Below, one piece after another: positions 1 to 6,593 of a DNA stretch of 39,574 nucleotides (the stretch's first letter is position 1; the number at the start of each line of letters is the position of its first letter). Source of the stretch: VGBK01 sp964354255. Lineage in GTDB: Bacteria; Actinomycetota; Acidimicrobiia; Spongiisociales; UBA11373. The notes beneath the pieces are model-generated. The model was not told where the DNA came from. It did not search any database and saw nothing but the letters and a program-made list of their open reading frames with translations. The stretch is taken from contig CAYGYX010000011.1 of NCBI GenBank assembly GCA_964354255.1, positions 1-39,574 on the forward strand, written 5' to 3'. The position numbers were made by a program, and so were the translations under genes.

Positions 1-57
1 GGCCTCAACCCCACCGGCACCCTCAACATCACCGAACTCGACACCAACCACCCCTGA
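1..57 (+). CDS. 3' end of an unidentified gene (partial)
   Basis: An open frame enters from the left edge and ends at a TGA at 55-57, giving 18 residues rich in Asn and Thr (GLNPTGTLNITELDTNHP). The fragment is too short to assign to a family. It converges on the MoaD/ThiS-like gene, whose stop lies only four bases further on. I can only say that a gene on the plus strand probably ends here. Confidence 0.4.
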   Translation, partial: GLNPTGTLNITELDTNHP

Positions 58-60
58 GCG

Positions 61-333
61 CTAACCGCCCCCGATGGCCTCGAGGAAGGTGAGGCTGTCG
101 TCGGGGGCAAGGGCGGTGTCCTCAAGGCCCTCGCGCGGCAGTTCCGTCTCGTTGCGGAACACCACCAGGTGGCGGTGGACCCGGCCGGCCTCGTCCACCA
201 GGCGGAGGCGCAGGTCCGGGTGGAGACGGAAGGCCTCGGCCAGGGCCTCTGCCACCGTCCTGCCGGCAACCGGGAAGGAGGCTGCCCCGCCGGCGTAGCG
301 GCGCAGGGTGTCGGGGACACGGATAGCGGGCAC
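61..333 (-). CDS. MoaD/ThiS-family sulfur-carrier-like protein
   Basis: This 90-residue protein has the size and ending of a ubiquitin-like sulfur carrier. The last residues are FLEAIGGG, matching the exposed C-terminal Gly-Gly that MoaD and ThiS proteins use to carry thiocarboxylate. The middle contains the typical TVAEALAEAF helix after a short strand and a late DDSLTFLEAI strand. The start is a GTG at 333, and the gene is divergent from the GTPase-like gene at 428. No MoaE, ThiF/MoeB or molybdopterin gene lies nearby, so the pathway (molybdopterin, tungstopterin, or a cysteine/methionine sulfur route) cannot be told. The third terminal glycine is slightly unusual, since many family members end in exactly Gly-Gly. 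Confidence 0.75.
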   Translation of the reverse strand: MPAIRVPDTLRRYAGGAASFPVAGRTVAEALAEAFRLHPDLRLRLVDEAGRVHRHLVVFRNETELPREGLEDTALAPDDSLTFLEAIGGG

Positions 334-427
334 GTCGCCGCGATCTTACGGACAGGCGGCGGTGGTCCCCAGCCGCGTGACCCTGGCAGACTGTGTACTC
401 GCCGAGACCACATCACAGGAGGCAGGG

Positions 428-1768
428 ATGAAGAGGCGGCGGGTGATCATCATCGGGGCGGCGGGGCGGGACTTCCACAACTTCAACACCCGCTACCGCG
501 CCGACGAGGGTTTCGAGGTGGTGGCCTTCACCGCCGCCCAGATCCCCGACATCGACGGCCGACGCTACCCGCCCGAGCTGGCCGGGCCCCTCTACCCGCG
601 GGGCATCCCCATCCACGGCGAGGAGGACCTCCCCCGCCTGATCGAGGAGCTCGCCGTCGACGAGTGCTCCTTCTCCTACAGCGACGTCTCCTACCCGCAG
701 GTGATGCGGGTGGCGGCGGTGGTGCAGGCCGCCGGTGCCTCGTTCACCCTCCTCGGCCCCCGCGACACTCAGCTCGCCTCCACCAAGCCGGTGGTCTCGG
801 TGTGCGCGGTGCGTACCGGCTGCGGCAAGAGCCAGACGGCCCGCCGGGTCATCGAGATCCTCATGAGCCGCGGCTGCCAGGTGGTGGCCATCCGCCACCC
901 CATGCCCTACGGCGACCTGGCCGCCCAGAGGGTGCAGCGCTTTGCCACCCTCGACGACCTGGAACGCCACCACTGCACCATCGAGGAGATGGAGGAGTAC
1001 GAGCCGCACATCGTGCGGGGCAACGTGATCTACGCCGGGGTGGACTACGAGGCGATCCTGCGGGCGGCCGAGACCGACCCGGACGGCTGCGACGTGATCG
1101 TGTGGGATGGGGGAAACAACGACTTCCCCTTCTACCGGCCCGACCTGGCGATCACCCTGGTCGACCCCCACCGGCCCGGCCACGAGATCGGCTACTACCC
1201 CGGCGAGGTGAGCCTGCGCACCGCCGACGTGGTGGTGATCAACAAGATCGATAGTGCCGACCCGGCCGGGGTGGCCACCGTGCGGGCCAATGTCGCCGCC
1301 GTCAACCCGGGGGCCACGGTGATCTCGGCCAATTCGGCCCTGCGGGTCGACGACCCCTCGCTGATCACCGACAAGCGGGTGCTGGTCGTCGAGGACGGGC
1401 CTACCCTCACCCACGGGGGCATGAAGATCGGGGCGGGGACGGTGGCGGCCCAGCGCTTCGGCGCCGCCGCCCTGGTCGACCCTCGCCCGTTCCTGGTCGG
1501 CCGGCTCCGGGAGACCTTCGCCACCTACCCGGGGATCGGGACCCTGCTCCCGGCCATGGGCTACGGGGAGGAGCAGCTGGCCGACCTGGAGGCGACCATC
1601 GCCGCCGCCGAGGCCGACGCGGTGGTCATCGGCACTCCCATCGACCTGGCCCGCGTCATCCGCATCGAGAAGCCCCACACCAGGGTCTTCTACGACCTCG
1701 AGGAGATCGGCAGCCCCAACCTCACCGAGATCCTCGGGGAGTTCGTCCGGCGTCACGGGCTGGCCTGA
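428..1768 (+). CDS. Cyclic 2,3-diphosphoglycerate synthetase-like P-loop GTPase
   Basis: A 447-residue protein. The N-terminus (MKRRRVIIIGAAGRDFHNFN) begins with a Rossmann-like strand and loop. A P-loop follows at about residues 128-135 (VRTGCGKS, Lys134). Later come a WDGGNNDFPF acidic loop and an NKID motif (VVINKIDSA) of GTPase type. This order is that of the family annotated as cyclic 2,3-diphosphoglycerate synthetase or 'GTPase', known from archaea and scattered bacteria. The start is ATG at 428, directly behind the strong ribosome binding site AGGAGGCAGGG; the frame stays open further upstream but without such a site. No glycolytic gene is adjacent, so the substrate is unproven and a metallochaperone-like or nucleotide-dependent ligase role is possible. 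The 94-base gap to the divergent MoaD-like gene should hold both promoters, but I see no clear consensus in it. Confidence 0.75.
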   Translation: MKRRRVIIIGAAGRDFHNFNTRYRADEGFEVVAFTAAQIPDIDGRRYPPELAGPLYPRGIPIHGEEDLPRLIEELAVDECSFSYSDVSYPQVMRVAAVVQAAGASFTLLGPRDTQLASTKPVVSVCAVRTGCGKSQTARRVIEILMSRGCQVVAIRHPMPYGDLAAQRVQRFATLDDLERHHCTIEEMEEYEPHIVRGNVIYAGVDYEAILRAAETDPDGCDVIVWDGGNNDFPFYRPDLAITLVDPHRPGHEIGYYPGEVSLRTADVVVINKIDSADPAGVATVRANVAAVNPGATVISANSALRVDDPSLITDKRVLVVEDGPTLTHGGMKIGAGTVAAQRFGAAALVDPRPFLVGRLRETFATYPGIGTLLPAMGYGEEQLADLEATIAAAEADAVVIGTPIDLARVIRIEKPHTRVFYDLEEIGSPNLTEILGEFVRRHGLA

Positions 1769-1881
1769 GACGGCGCAGATACCAGGAGAGGGCGGGACCC
1801 GCATCGGCAGGGGCGGTTAGGCGGGGATAGGATCGCGCCCGAAGGGAACGACCGGACCGACGACGTCGGGAGGGGAAGGGC

Positions 1882-2543
1882 ATGGACGCCAACAGGGTGC
1901 CGATCCAGGACATGGGCACGTCGGAGACCGGCTGCTGCCCCAAGTTCGACCCGGCGGGATGGGATGACCAGGAGTTCCACTTCCGGGACAAGCTCTTCGT
2001 CAGGGGCCGAACCGTCAGCTTCCTGCACATGCCGCTGAACATGAACAGCATGATGACCAAGACCNNNNNNNNNNNNNNNNNNNNNNNNNNNNNNNNNNNN
2101 NNNNNNNNNNNNNNNNNNNNNNNNNNNNNNNNNNNNNNNNNNNNNNNNNNNNNNNNNNNNNNNNAACCGTCAGCTTCCTGCACATGCCGCTGAACATGAA
2201 CAGCATGATGACCAAGACCTGGGCAAAGATCAGGGCGGCCGGAGCCGAGTCGCCCGACCAGTTCCTGCTGCTCAGCTGCGACCCCTCGCCCTGGCGAGGC
2301 GAGCACTACTTCTGGGTGGACAAGGAAGCGGAGGGGCTGGACAACGTCCGGTTGAGCGGGGACTTCCTCACCAAAGTGTTCGAAGGGCCCTTCCGCGACG
2401 CCGGGAAGTGGGCCAAGGAGACCGAGGAGCTCGCCCGGGCGAAGGGCCGGCCGATGCGGCGGCTCTTCATGTACTACACGACGTGTCCCAAGTGCGCCAA
2501 GCACTACGGCAAGAACTACGTCGTGGCCTTCGCCCAGGTCTGA
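1882..2543 (+). CDS. Conserved protein of unknown function, interrupted by an assembly gap
   Basis: The left part (from ATG 1882, RBS GGGAGGGGAAGGG) reads MDANRVPIQDMGTSETGCCPKF and stays open into the N gap. The right part leaves the gap in the middle of the same duplicated sequence and ends TTCPKCAKHYGKNYVVAFAQV. Removing the 100 Ns and one copy of the 55-base repeat gives one continuous 168-residue frame. The protein has a Cys-Cys near the N-terminus (GCCPKF), a CPKC near the C-terminus and a central TKVFEGPF segment. I recognise the pattern (small soluble protein, CCP near the start, TTCPKCAK-YGKNYVV at the end) as a widespread conserved family with no secure function, sometimes annotated as a hydrolase. 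The cysteine pairs could bind a metal or act in redox. It lies 14 bases before the DinB/MDMPI-type gene, so the two may be cotranscribed. Confidence 0.7.
2010..2064 (+). repeat. Left copy of the 55-base gap-flanking repeat
   Basis: This stretch, ending exactly at the first N, is identical over 55 bases to 2165-2219. The length and position are what remains when two contigs that share a k-mer-sized end are joined with a default N spacer. Confidence 0.95.
2065..2164. other. Assembly gap of 100 N
   Basis: The run is exactly 100 Ns, a default spacer length. Because the sequence before and after it is the same 55 bases, the real gap is probably zero or negative. Translating literally through the Ns wrongly breaks the gene at 1882-2543. 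Confidence 0.98.
2165..2219 (+). repeat. Right copy of the 55-base gap-flanking repeat
   Basis: Identical to 2010-2064 and beginning at the first base after the Ns. It is coding in the same frame as the left copy (the MPLNMNSMMTKT segment), which supports an overlap artefact and argues against a genuine tandem repeat. Confidence 0.95.
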
Positions 2544-2557
2544 GCCCCGTAGCTCCC

Positions 2558-3292
2558 ATGCCCCACCACCTCGACTACCCGGCCGCGATCCGACGTGATG
2601 GCCTCGCCCTGGCCGAGGCGGCCGAGGCGGCAGGCCCCGCCGCCCCGGTCGCCGGCTGCCCCGGCTGGGACATGGACGAGCTGGTCTGGCACCTCACCGA
2701 GGTGCACTACTTCTGGGGAACCATCGTCGCCGAGAGCCTGCTCGATCCCGAGCAGGTCCCGCCCCTAGAACGGCCGGAGGGGTTCCCCGCCCTGCTGGCC
2801 CGTTTCCGGAGCGGGGTGGAGTGGATCGCCGGGGTGCTGGCCGCCGCCGACCCGGCTACCCCGGTGTGGACCTGGGCGCGTCAGCAGGACACCGCCTTCG
2901 TCATCCGCCACCAGGCCCAGGAGACGGCGGTGCATCGCTGGGACGCCGAGCGGGCGGCCGGGCGGGCCTTCACCATCGACCCCCCGCTCGCCGGCGACTC
3001 CATCGACGAGTTCTTCGAGCACACCGCCGCCGGCCGGCAGGAGGGGGCCGCGCCGATGGGAGGCACCGTGCATCTCTGTGCTACCGATGCCGACGGCGAC
3101 TGGACGGTCTCCGAGGAGGAGAACGGCGCCCTGACCGTCGAGCGAGGCCACCGGCGCGGGGATGCGGCGGTGCGGGCCACCGCCTCCGACCTGCTTCTCC
3201 TGCTCTACCGGCGCATCGGCCGCGGGGTCGTCGAGGTCTTCGGTGACGCCGGGGTGCTGGAGCGGTTCCTGGCTCGCACCGACCTGAGCTGA
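2558..3292 (+). CDS. Maleylpyruvate isomerase/DinB-family protein (MDMPI type)
   Basis: A 244-residue protein. The N-terminal half is a DinB-like four-helix domain with the family signature GCPGWDMDELVWHL (about residues 32-45) and the metal-site region ETAVHRWDAERAAG (about residues 126-139). The C-terminal half has the SCP2-like fold seen in actinobacterial members, with alternating strands after the WTVSEEENGALTVERG segment and a final RFLARTDL. Related enzymes use mycothiol as a cofactor in the cytoplasm, for example in gentisate breakdown, but most paralogues have unknown substrates. The start is the ATG at 2558, 14 bases after the preceding stop. The exact reaction is not known; family membership is fairly sure. 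Confidence 0.8.
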   Translation: MPHHLDYPAAIRRDGLALAEAAEAAGPAAPVAGCPGWDMDELVWHLTEVHYFWGTIVAESLLDPEQVPPLERPEGFPALLARFRSGVEWIAGVLAAADPATPVWTWARQQDTAFVIRHQAQETAVHRWDAERAAGRAFTIDPPLAGDSIDEFFEHTAAGRQEGAAPMGGTVHLCATDADGDWTVSEEENGALTVERGHRRGDAAVRATASDLLLLLYRRIGRGVVEVFGDAGVLERFLARTDLS

Positions 3293-3293
3293 C

Positions 3294-4883
3294 CTACGGG
3301 GTGAACTCCCCGGCCTGCAGCAGGTTTCCCTCGATGAACACCTCGACCCGCACCGGCATCCCGGCGGCGAACCCGTCGGGGAGGGTGAGGGTGATGGTCA
3401 CCTGGTCGCCGGGGATGCCGAAGGACCAGACCCCCGGCTCAGAGGACAGGGTGGCGTCCTCGACCCCGCCCACGTAGGTGCGCCACCACCAGCGCTGTCC
3501 AGCCACCACCCCGGTGGCATCGAAGGTGGCCTGGAGGGCGGTGCGGTCCTCCGAGAGAGTGAAGGACAGCGGGGTAACCTCCGCCGACATCGCCGCGATC
3601 CGCAGCACGTCCTCCCGGTAGGCCCGCACCACCTCCGCTCTCTCCGGCCGGTCGGCCTCGGCCAGGTCGAGCACCTCGACAAAGCGGACCACGATCAACT
3701 GGCGGAGCCAGCTGGGGAGAGCGCCCACCGACAGGACCTCCTCGATGCGAGCCAGCTGGGCCTGGTAACCGGCGGCCTCGTCGACCAGGGTCAGGAACAG
3801 CCCCAGGTTGAGGTTGTAGGTGGGGTCGTCCGGGTCGATGGCGAGGGCCCGACGGGTGGCCTCGCCCGCCCCGGCCAGGTCCCCCAGCCAGAAGCGGGCC
3901 GCCCCCAGGTTGCCCCAGGCCACCGGGTCGAGAGGGTTGTCGGCGACCACCCGGGCCCAATCCTCGGCGGCTTGCTCCGACCCGGTCGGCCCGCCGGGCC
4001 GCAGCAGGTCGAGCTGGAACAACGCCGCCGCCCGCCCGCTGTAGGCGTCGGTGTAACCGAGCTGCGCCTCGATGGCCCGGGTGAAGGCCTCTTCGGCCTC
4101 GACCAGCACCGGCGGGAGGCGGCCGGGGTCGGTCTCCCAGAGGGCGGCGCTGAGGGCCACCCCGCCTTCCACATAGGCGTCGATGGCGGCGGCGGAAGGC
4201 CCGGCCACCGGCCGCAGGAAGACGCTGAAGCCCCACACGGCCGCGATCGCGGCGAGCGCCGCTCCCGATGCGACCAGCGGGCGGCCCGACCCGGGGCCCA
4301 CCGTACGGCTGAGGCCGATGAGGAACAGCGCCACAGCCAGCACGGTGACCACCGCGATGTAGGCGCCCCCCTTCGCCCCCCAGGCGCCTCGCTCGGCAGC
4401 GTAGGCCTTCTGGTACTCGGCCGCTCGGGAGGAGGGGACCAGTGCCTCCCCGACGAACCGGCCCCCATCCACCGACCCGTCGTCCCGCTGGTAGGCGGCG
4501 AGGTCGGAATAGGGGACCATCGCTTCCCGCTGCGCGTCGAAGGCCTGGGCCAGGGCGGCGAGCTCACCCTCCCCCACGGGGGCTTGGGCCAGCCAGGACC
4601 CCAGCGTCGCCTCTTCGAACGCCAGCATCCAGATCAGCTGCTCCGTGGCGATGTGGCTCCGGGCCCGGGAGAGCTCGCCCATCGACTCGACGGCGGCGGT
4701 CTCGGAGCGGCGCACGGCGAGCGCCGCCCGGTTGGCGGCGGACGTCTGCAGGAAGGCAAAGACCGACCCGAGGAGAGTCACCACCATCATGAGCACCGCC
4801 ACCCGGCGGGAGAGGTCGTCCCCGACCTCGTCGGCGGGCGGAGGCGGCGTCGCCTGCTCAGCGGGTTCCGGGACGGTGGTCAC
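3294..4883 (-). CDS. Membrane protein with a C-terminal TPR region
   Basis: A 529-residue protein. One membrane segment lies at about 28-45, a roughly 120-residue helical soluble stretch follows, two more segments lie at about 174-192 and 203-223, and then a large domain begins with tetratricopeptide-like helices (about 237-370, for example DPVAWGNLGAARFWLGDLAGA and DDPTYNLNLGLF). The last ~120 residues look beta-rich, with WSFGIPGDQVTITLTLPDG. I chose GTG 4883 because it forms a GTGA overlap with the stop of the upstream gene, which implies translational coupling. Its membrane/soluble/two-membrane layout repeats that of the upstream partner, so the pair may form one complex. No family or enzyme motif is recognised. 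The proline-rich N-terminus (ATPPPPADE) is probably cytoplasmic. Confidence 0.75.
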   Translation of the reverse strand: MTTVPEPAEQATPPPPADEVGDDLSRRVAVLMMVVTLLGSVFAFLQTSAANRAALAVRRSETAAVESMGELSRARSHIATEQLIWMLAFEEATLGSWLAQAPVGEGELAALAQAFDAQREAMVPYSDLAAYQRDDGSVDGGRFVGEALVPSSRAAEYQKAYAAERGAWGAKGGAYIAVVTVLAVALFLIGLSRTVGPGSGRPLVASGAALAAIAAVWGFSVFLRPVAGPSAAAIDAYVEGGVALSAALWETDPGRLPPVLVEAEEAFTRAIEAQLGYTDAYSGRAAALFQLDLLRPGGPTGSEQAAEDWARVVADNPLDPVAWGNLGAARFWLGDLAGAGEATRRALAIDPDDPTYNLNLGLFLTLVDEAAGYQAQLARIEEVLSVGALPSWLRQLIVVRFVEVLDLAEADRPERAEVVRAYREDVLRIAAMSAEVTPLSFTLSEDRTALQATFDATGVVAGQRWWWRTYVGGVEDATLSSEPGVWSFGIPGDQVTITLTLPDGFAAGMPVRVEVFIEGNLLQAGEFTP

Positions 4884-5587
4884 AACGCCTCCACCACCAC
4901 CAGCAGCACCGCGGAGACCGCCAGCACCGCCAGCCCCCCGCCCCAGAAGATGGCCGCTGCGCGAAACCGGCGGCCGACCTGGGCCATGGTGAGGAAGAGG
5001 GCCGCCGTGATGAGGAGGGCCGTCAGGCCGACCAGGCGCTCCGACTTGGCCCGCAGGCTCCCCGCCTCGGCCATCTCCGGCCCCGGATCGAGATCCTGGA
5101 GACCGGCGGCCAGGGCCCACTCCACGTCTCGCTTCGCCTCGAGATCCAGGCTGCCGTCGGCGGCCAGCGCGTCGGCGTCGACGACGAGCTGGGCGGCGGT
5201 GGCCTCGTAAGCACCGGCCAGGGCGTTGAGCCGCGCCGCCTCGTCGCCGGTCGCCCCCGCCGCCTGCCGGCGCACGTCCGTCGCCGCCTCCCGGAGAGCC
5301 GCCCGGCGCGCATAGGTCGTCTCGACGAGGCCGATGGTGGTCTCGATAGCGGCCCGCTGCTGCTCGGCGGCCACCGTGTTGGCGAAAGCACTGCGCTCGG
5401 CGGAGGCGGCGCCGCCGGAAGCAACCGCGGCCCGCCAGGCACCGACCGCGCCCAAGCAGGAAGTCAGAGCGATCAGAGCCGGGATCAGAACCCGGCGCCG
5501 CCGCGCCCAACGGTCGGCCTCCACCGATGGGACAGCGGTCTGCGGACCGTTCGTCACCGATCCTCCCGGCGGGCTGGTGTCGCGCAC
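4880..5587 (-). CDS. Three-segment membrane protein of unknown function
   Basis: A 235-residue protein with a short cytoplasmic N-terminus containing a basic patch (RWARRRRV) before the first membrane segment (about 33-55). A helical, Ala/Glu/Arg-rich soluble region (about 60-180, probably coiled) follows, then two closely spaced segments at about 185-204 and 211-233, ending almost at the membrane. It is first in a two-gene unit and shares its last four bases with the GTG start of the TPR membrane protein. The shared layout suggests that the two arose by duplication or work as partners. I recognise no family; a sensor-like or scaffold role would only be a guess. Confidence 0.7.
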   Translation of the reverse strand: MRDTSPPGGSVTNGPQTAVPSVEADRWARRRRVLIPALIALTSCLGAVGAWRAAVASGGAASAERSAFANTVAAEQQRAAIETTIGLVETTYARRAALREAATDVRRQAAGATGDEAARLNALAGAYEATAAQLVVDADALAADGSLDLEAKRDVEWALAAGLQDLDPGPEMAEAGSLRAKSERLVGLTALLITAALFLTMAQVGRRFRAAAIFWGGGLAVLAVSAVLLVVVEAL

Positions 5588-5617
5588 GATACCCCGCCCT
5601 CCCGGCCGGGGCGGCCG

Positions 5618-5902
5618 CTACCCGGCGGCGCTGTCCGGGTACACCAACCGGAAGCTCGGCTCGAACTCGGCCGGGGCGGGGGCGAGGGAGATCTCCATAT
5701 AGGTGCGAGTGGGGTGGCGAGGGTCGGCGAAGATCTCCGTGACCACGTCGGAGGGAAGGAGGCGGGCGACCTTGAGCATCTCGCGGCGTGTGTCCAGAGT
5801 GTGCCCGATGAATCGGGCCCGGCCGCGCTCATCAACCTGCCTGACTAGATAGGCGGCCACCTGACGCCGCCAGGCTCGCCGTGACTCCGGCAGAAGGGAC
5901 AT
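5618..5902 (-). CDS. Small conserved-looking protein of unknown function
   Basis: A soluble 94-residue protein with a basic, Arg-rich N-terminal helix (ESRRAWRRQVAAYLVRQV) and a C-terminal half that looks like alternating strands (TRTYMEISLAPAPAEFEPSF). It has no cysteine and no signal peptide. The ATG at 5902 follows a good ribosome binding site (GGAGGAGGAC). It begins a new transcription unit after the hydrogenase operon: a weak terminator lies behind the protease gene and a TACAAT -10 box with an AT-rich near-palindrome lies 21-40 bases before the start codon. The two membrane protein genes follow 30 bases downstream of its end and may be cotranscribed. Function unknown. Confidence 0.6.
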   Translation of the reverse strand: MSLLPESRRAWRRQVAAYLVRQVDERGRARFIGHTLDTRREMLKVARLLPSDVVTEIFADPRHPTRTYMEISLAPAPAEFEPSFRLVYPDSAAG

Positions 5903-5922
5903 CCTCCTCCGCCTTGGCGGGA

Positions 5923-5942
5923 ATTACATCTATGTGATTGTA
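5923..5942 (-). promoter_or_regulatory. Putative promoter with overlapping near-palindromic operator
   Basis: Positions 5923-5938 read ATTACAT-CT-ATGTGAT, a 16-base inverted repeat with one mismatched pair. On the minus strand the -10-like box TACAAT (5 of 6 to consensus) occupies 5942-5937. The repeat thus covers the edge of the -10 and the expected start point near 5930, where a repressor would act. No -35 match is visible 17 bases further upstream. The AT-rich composition stands out in this GC-rich region. Confidence 0.5.
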
Positions 5943-5976
5943 GGCCCGGACGACGGCGAGGGCGGCATTACCGGCG

Positions 5977-6000
5977 AGAAAAGTGCGGGGCACGGCCCGC
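5977..6000 (-). terminator. Weak intrinsic terminator after the hydrogenase operon
   Basis: Read on the minus strand, a short GC hairpin (GCGGG, six-base loop, CCCGC) is followed by AC and then TTTT. It sits 9-32 bases after the protease stop codon. The stem is only five or six pairs and the U-tract is four bases, so termination may be partial. Confidence 0.35.
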
Positions 6001-6008
6001 CCGGCGCC

Positions 6009-6593
6009 TCAGGCCACCGGCGCCGCCTCTCCCTCCAGCAAGGCCAGCACCTTCTCCACCACCACGGGCACTGCGGCCCCGACGGAGGCGGTCATCCCCC
6101 CGCCCACCGTCAGGTAGTCGGCGGCTTCCACCGCCACGATGACCACCTCGCCGGGCACCGGCAGGCCCAGGCCCCGGGCCAGTTCCAGCGTCTCGAACAG
6201 GCCCACGTAGTGCGGCGATCCCCCGGGCGGGCCGGTGAAGTCGTCTTCGGTCAGCACCCGCACGCTTCCCGGCGGGTTGGCCCCGGTGACCACGGTGTCG
6301 ATCACGATCAACCGGGAGGCCCCGACGACCGCCTCGAGCAGGTACATGCCGGTGAGGGCGGTCTCCACCACCTCGACGGCACCGGCGCGCGGGTGTTGGA
6401 AGGCCCGGATCGTCGCCGCCGGGTCGAACGCGGGCCCCGGCGGCAGGGGCGCGCCCACCCCGGCCAGGCGGCGGCACAGCCAGCGAGCGGCGACGACCCC
6501 CAGGGCGTCGTCGGCGATCAGGTCGTTCCCCAGGCACAGAACCCGGGTAGGCCCCGCTGCCGGCAAGGGGCTACTCGCGGTGGACGGTGCCAT
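6009..6593 (-). CDS. NiFe-hydrogenase maturation protease (HycI/HybD family)
   Basis: A 194-residue protein. Maturation endopeptidases of this family remove the C-terminal tail of the hydrogenase large subunit once nickel is inserted. The core motif LCLGNDLIADDALGV matches the usual GN-L--D-G-G pattern, and the three nickel-sensing ligands of E. coli HybD (Glu16, Asp62, His93) have plausible counterparts in Asp29, Asp100 (LIVIDTV) and His129 (GSPHYVG). It is the last gene of the operon and its proposed ATG at 6593 lies 23 bases inside the end of mvhA, fitting coupled synthesis of substrate and protease. No ribosome binding site is obvious, so a slightly later start (TTG near 6566) is possible. 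The common glycine in D-G-G is alanine here. No hyp genes are in the window. Confidence 0.88.
   Translation of the reverse strand: MAPSTASSPLPAAGPTRVLCLGNDLIADDALGVVAARWLCRRLAGVGAPLPPGPAFDPAATIRAFQHPRAGAVEVVETALTGMYLLEAVVGASRLIVIDTVVTGANPPGSVRVLTEDDFTGPPGGSPHYVGLFETLELARGLGLPVPGEVVIVAVEAADYLTVGGGMTASVGAAVPVVVEKVLALLEGEAAPVA

Noticed and set aside
2010..2219. A genuine tandem duplication inside the gene at 1882-2543
   Set aside because: The copies abut a default-length N run exactly on both sides and carry no differences, as expected for an unmerged contig overlap.
4884..5510. Extension of the TPR membrane protein to a start near 5510
   Set aside because: It would lie entirely in another frame of the upstream membrane protein gene and gives a Gly/Arg-rich translation. 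The GTGA overlap at 4883 is the better start.
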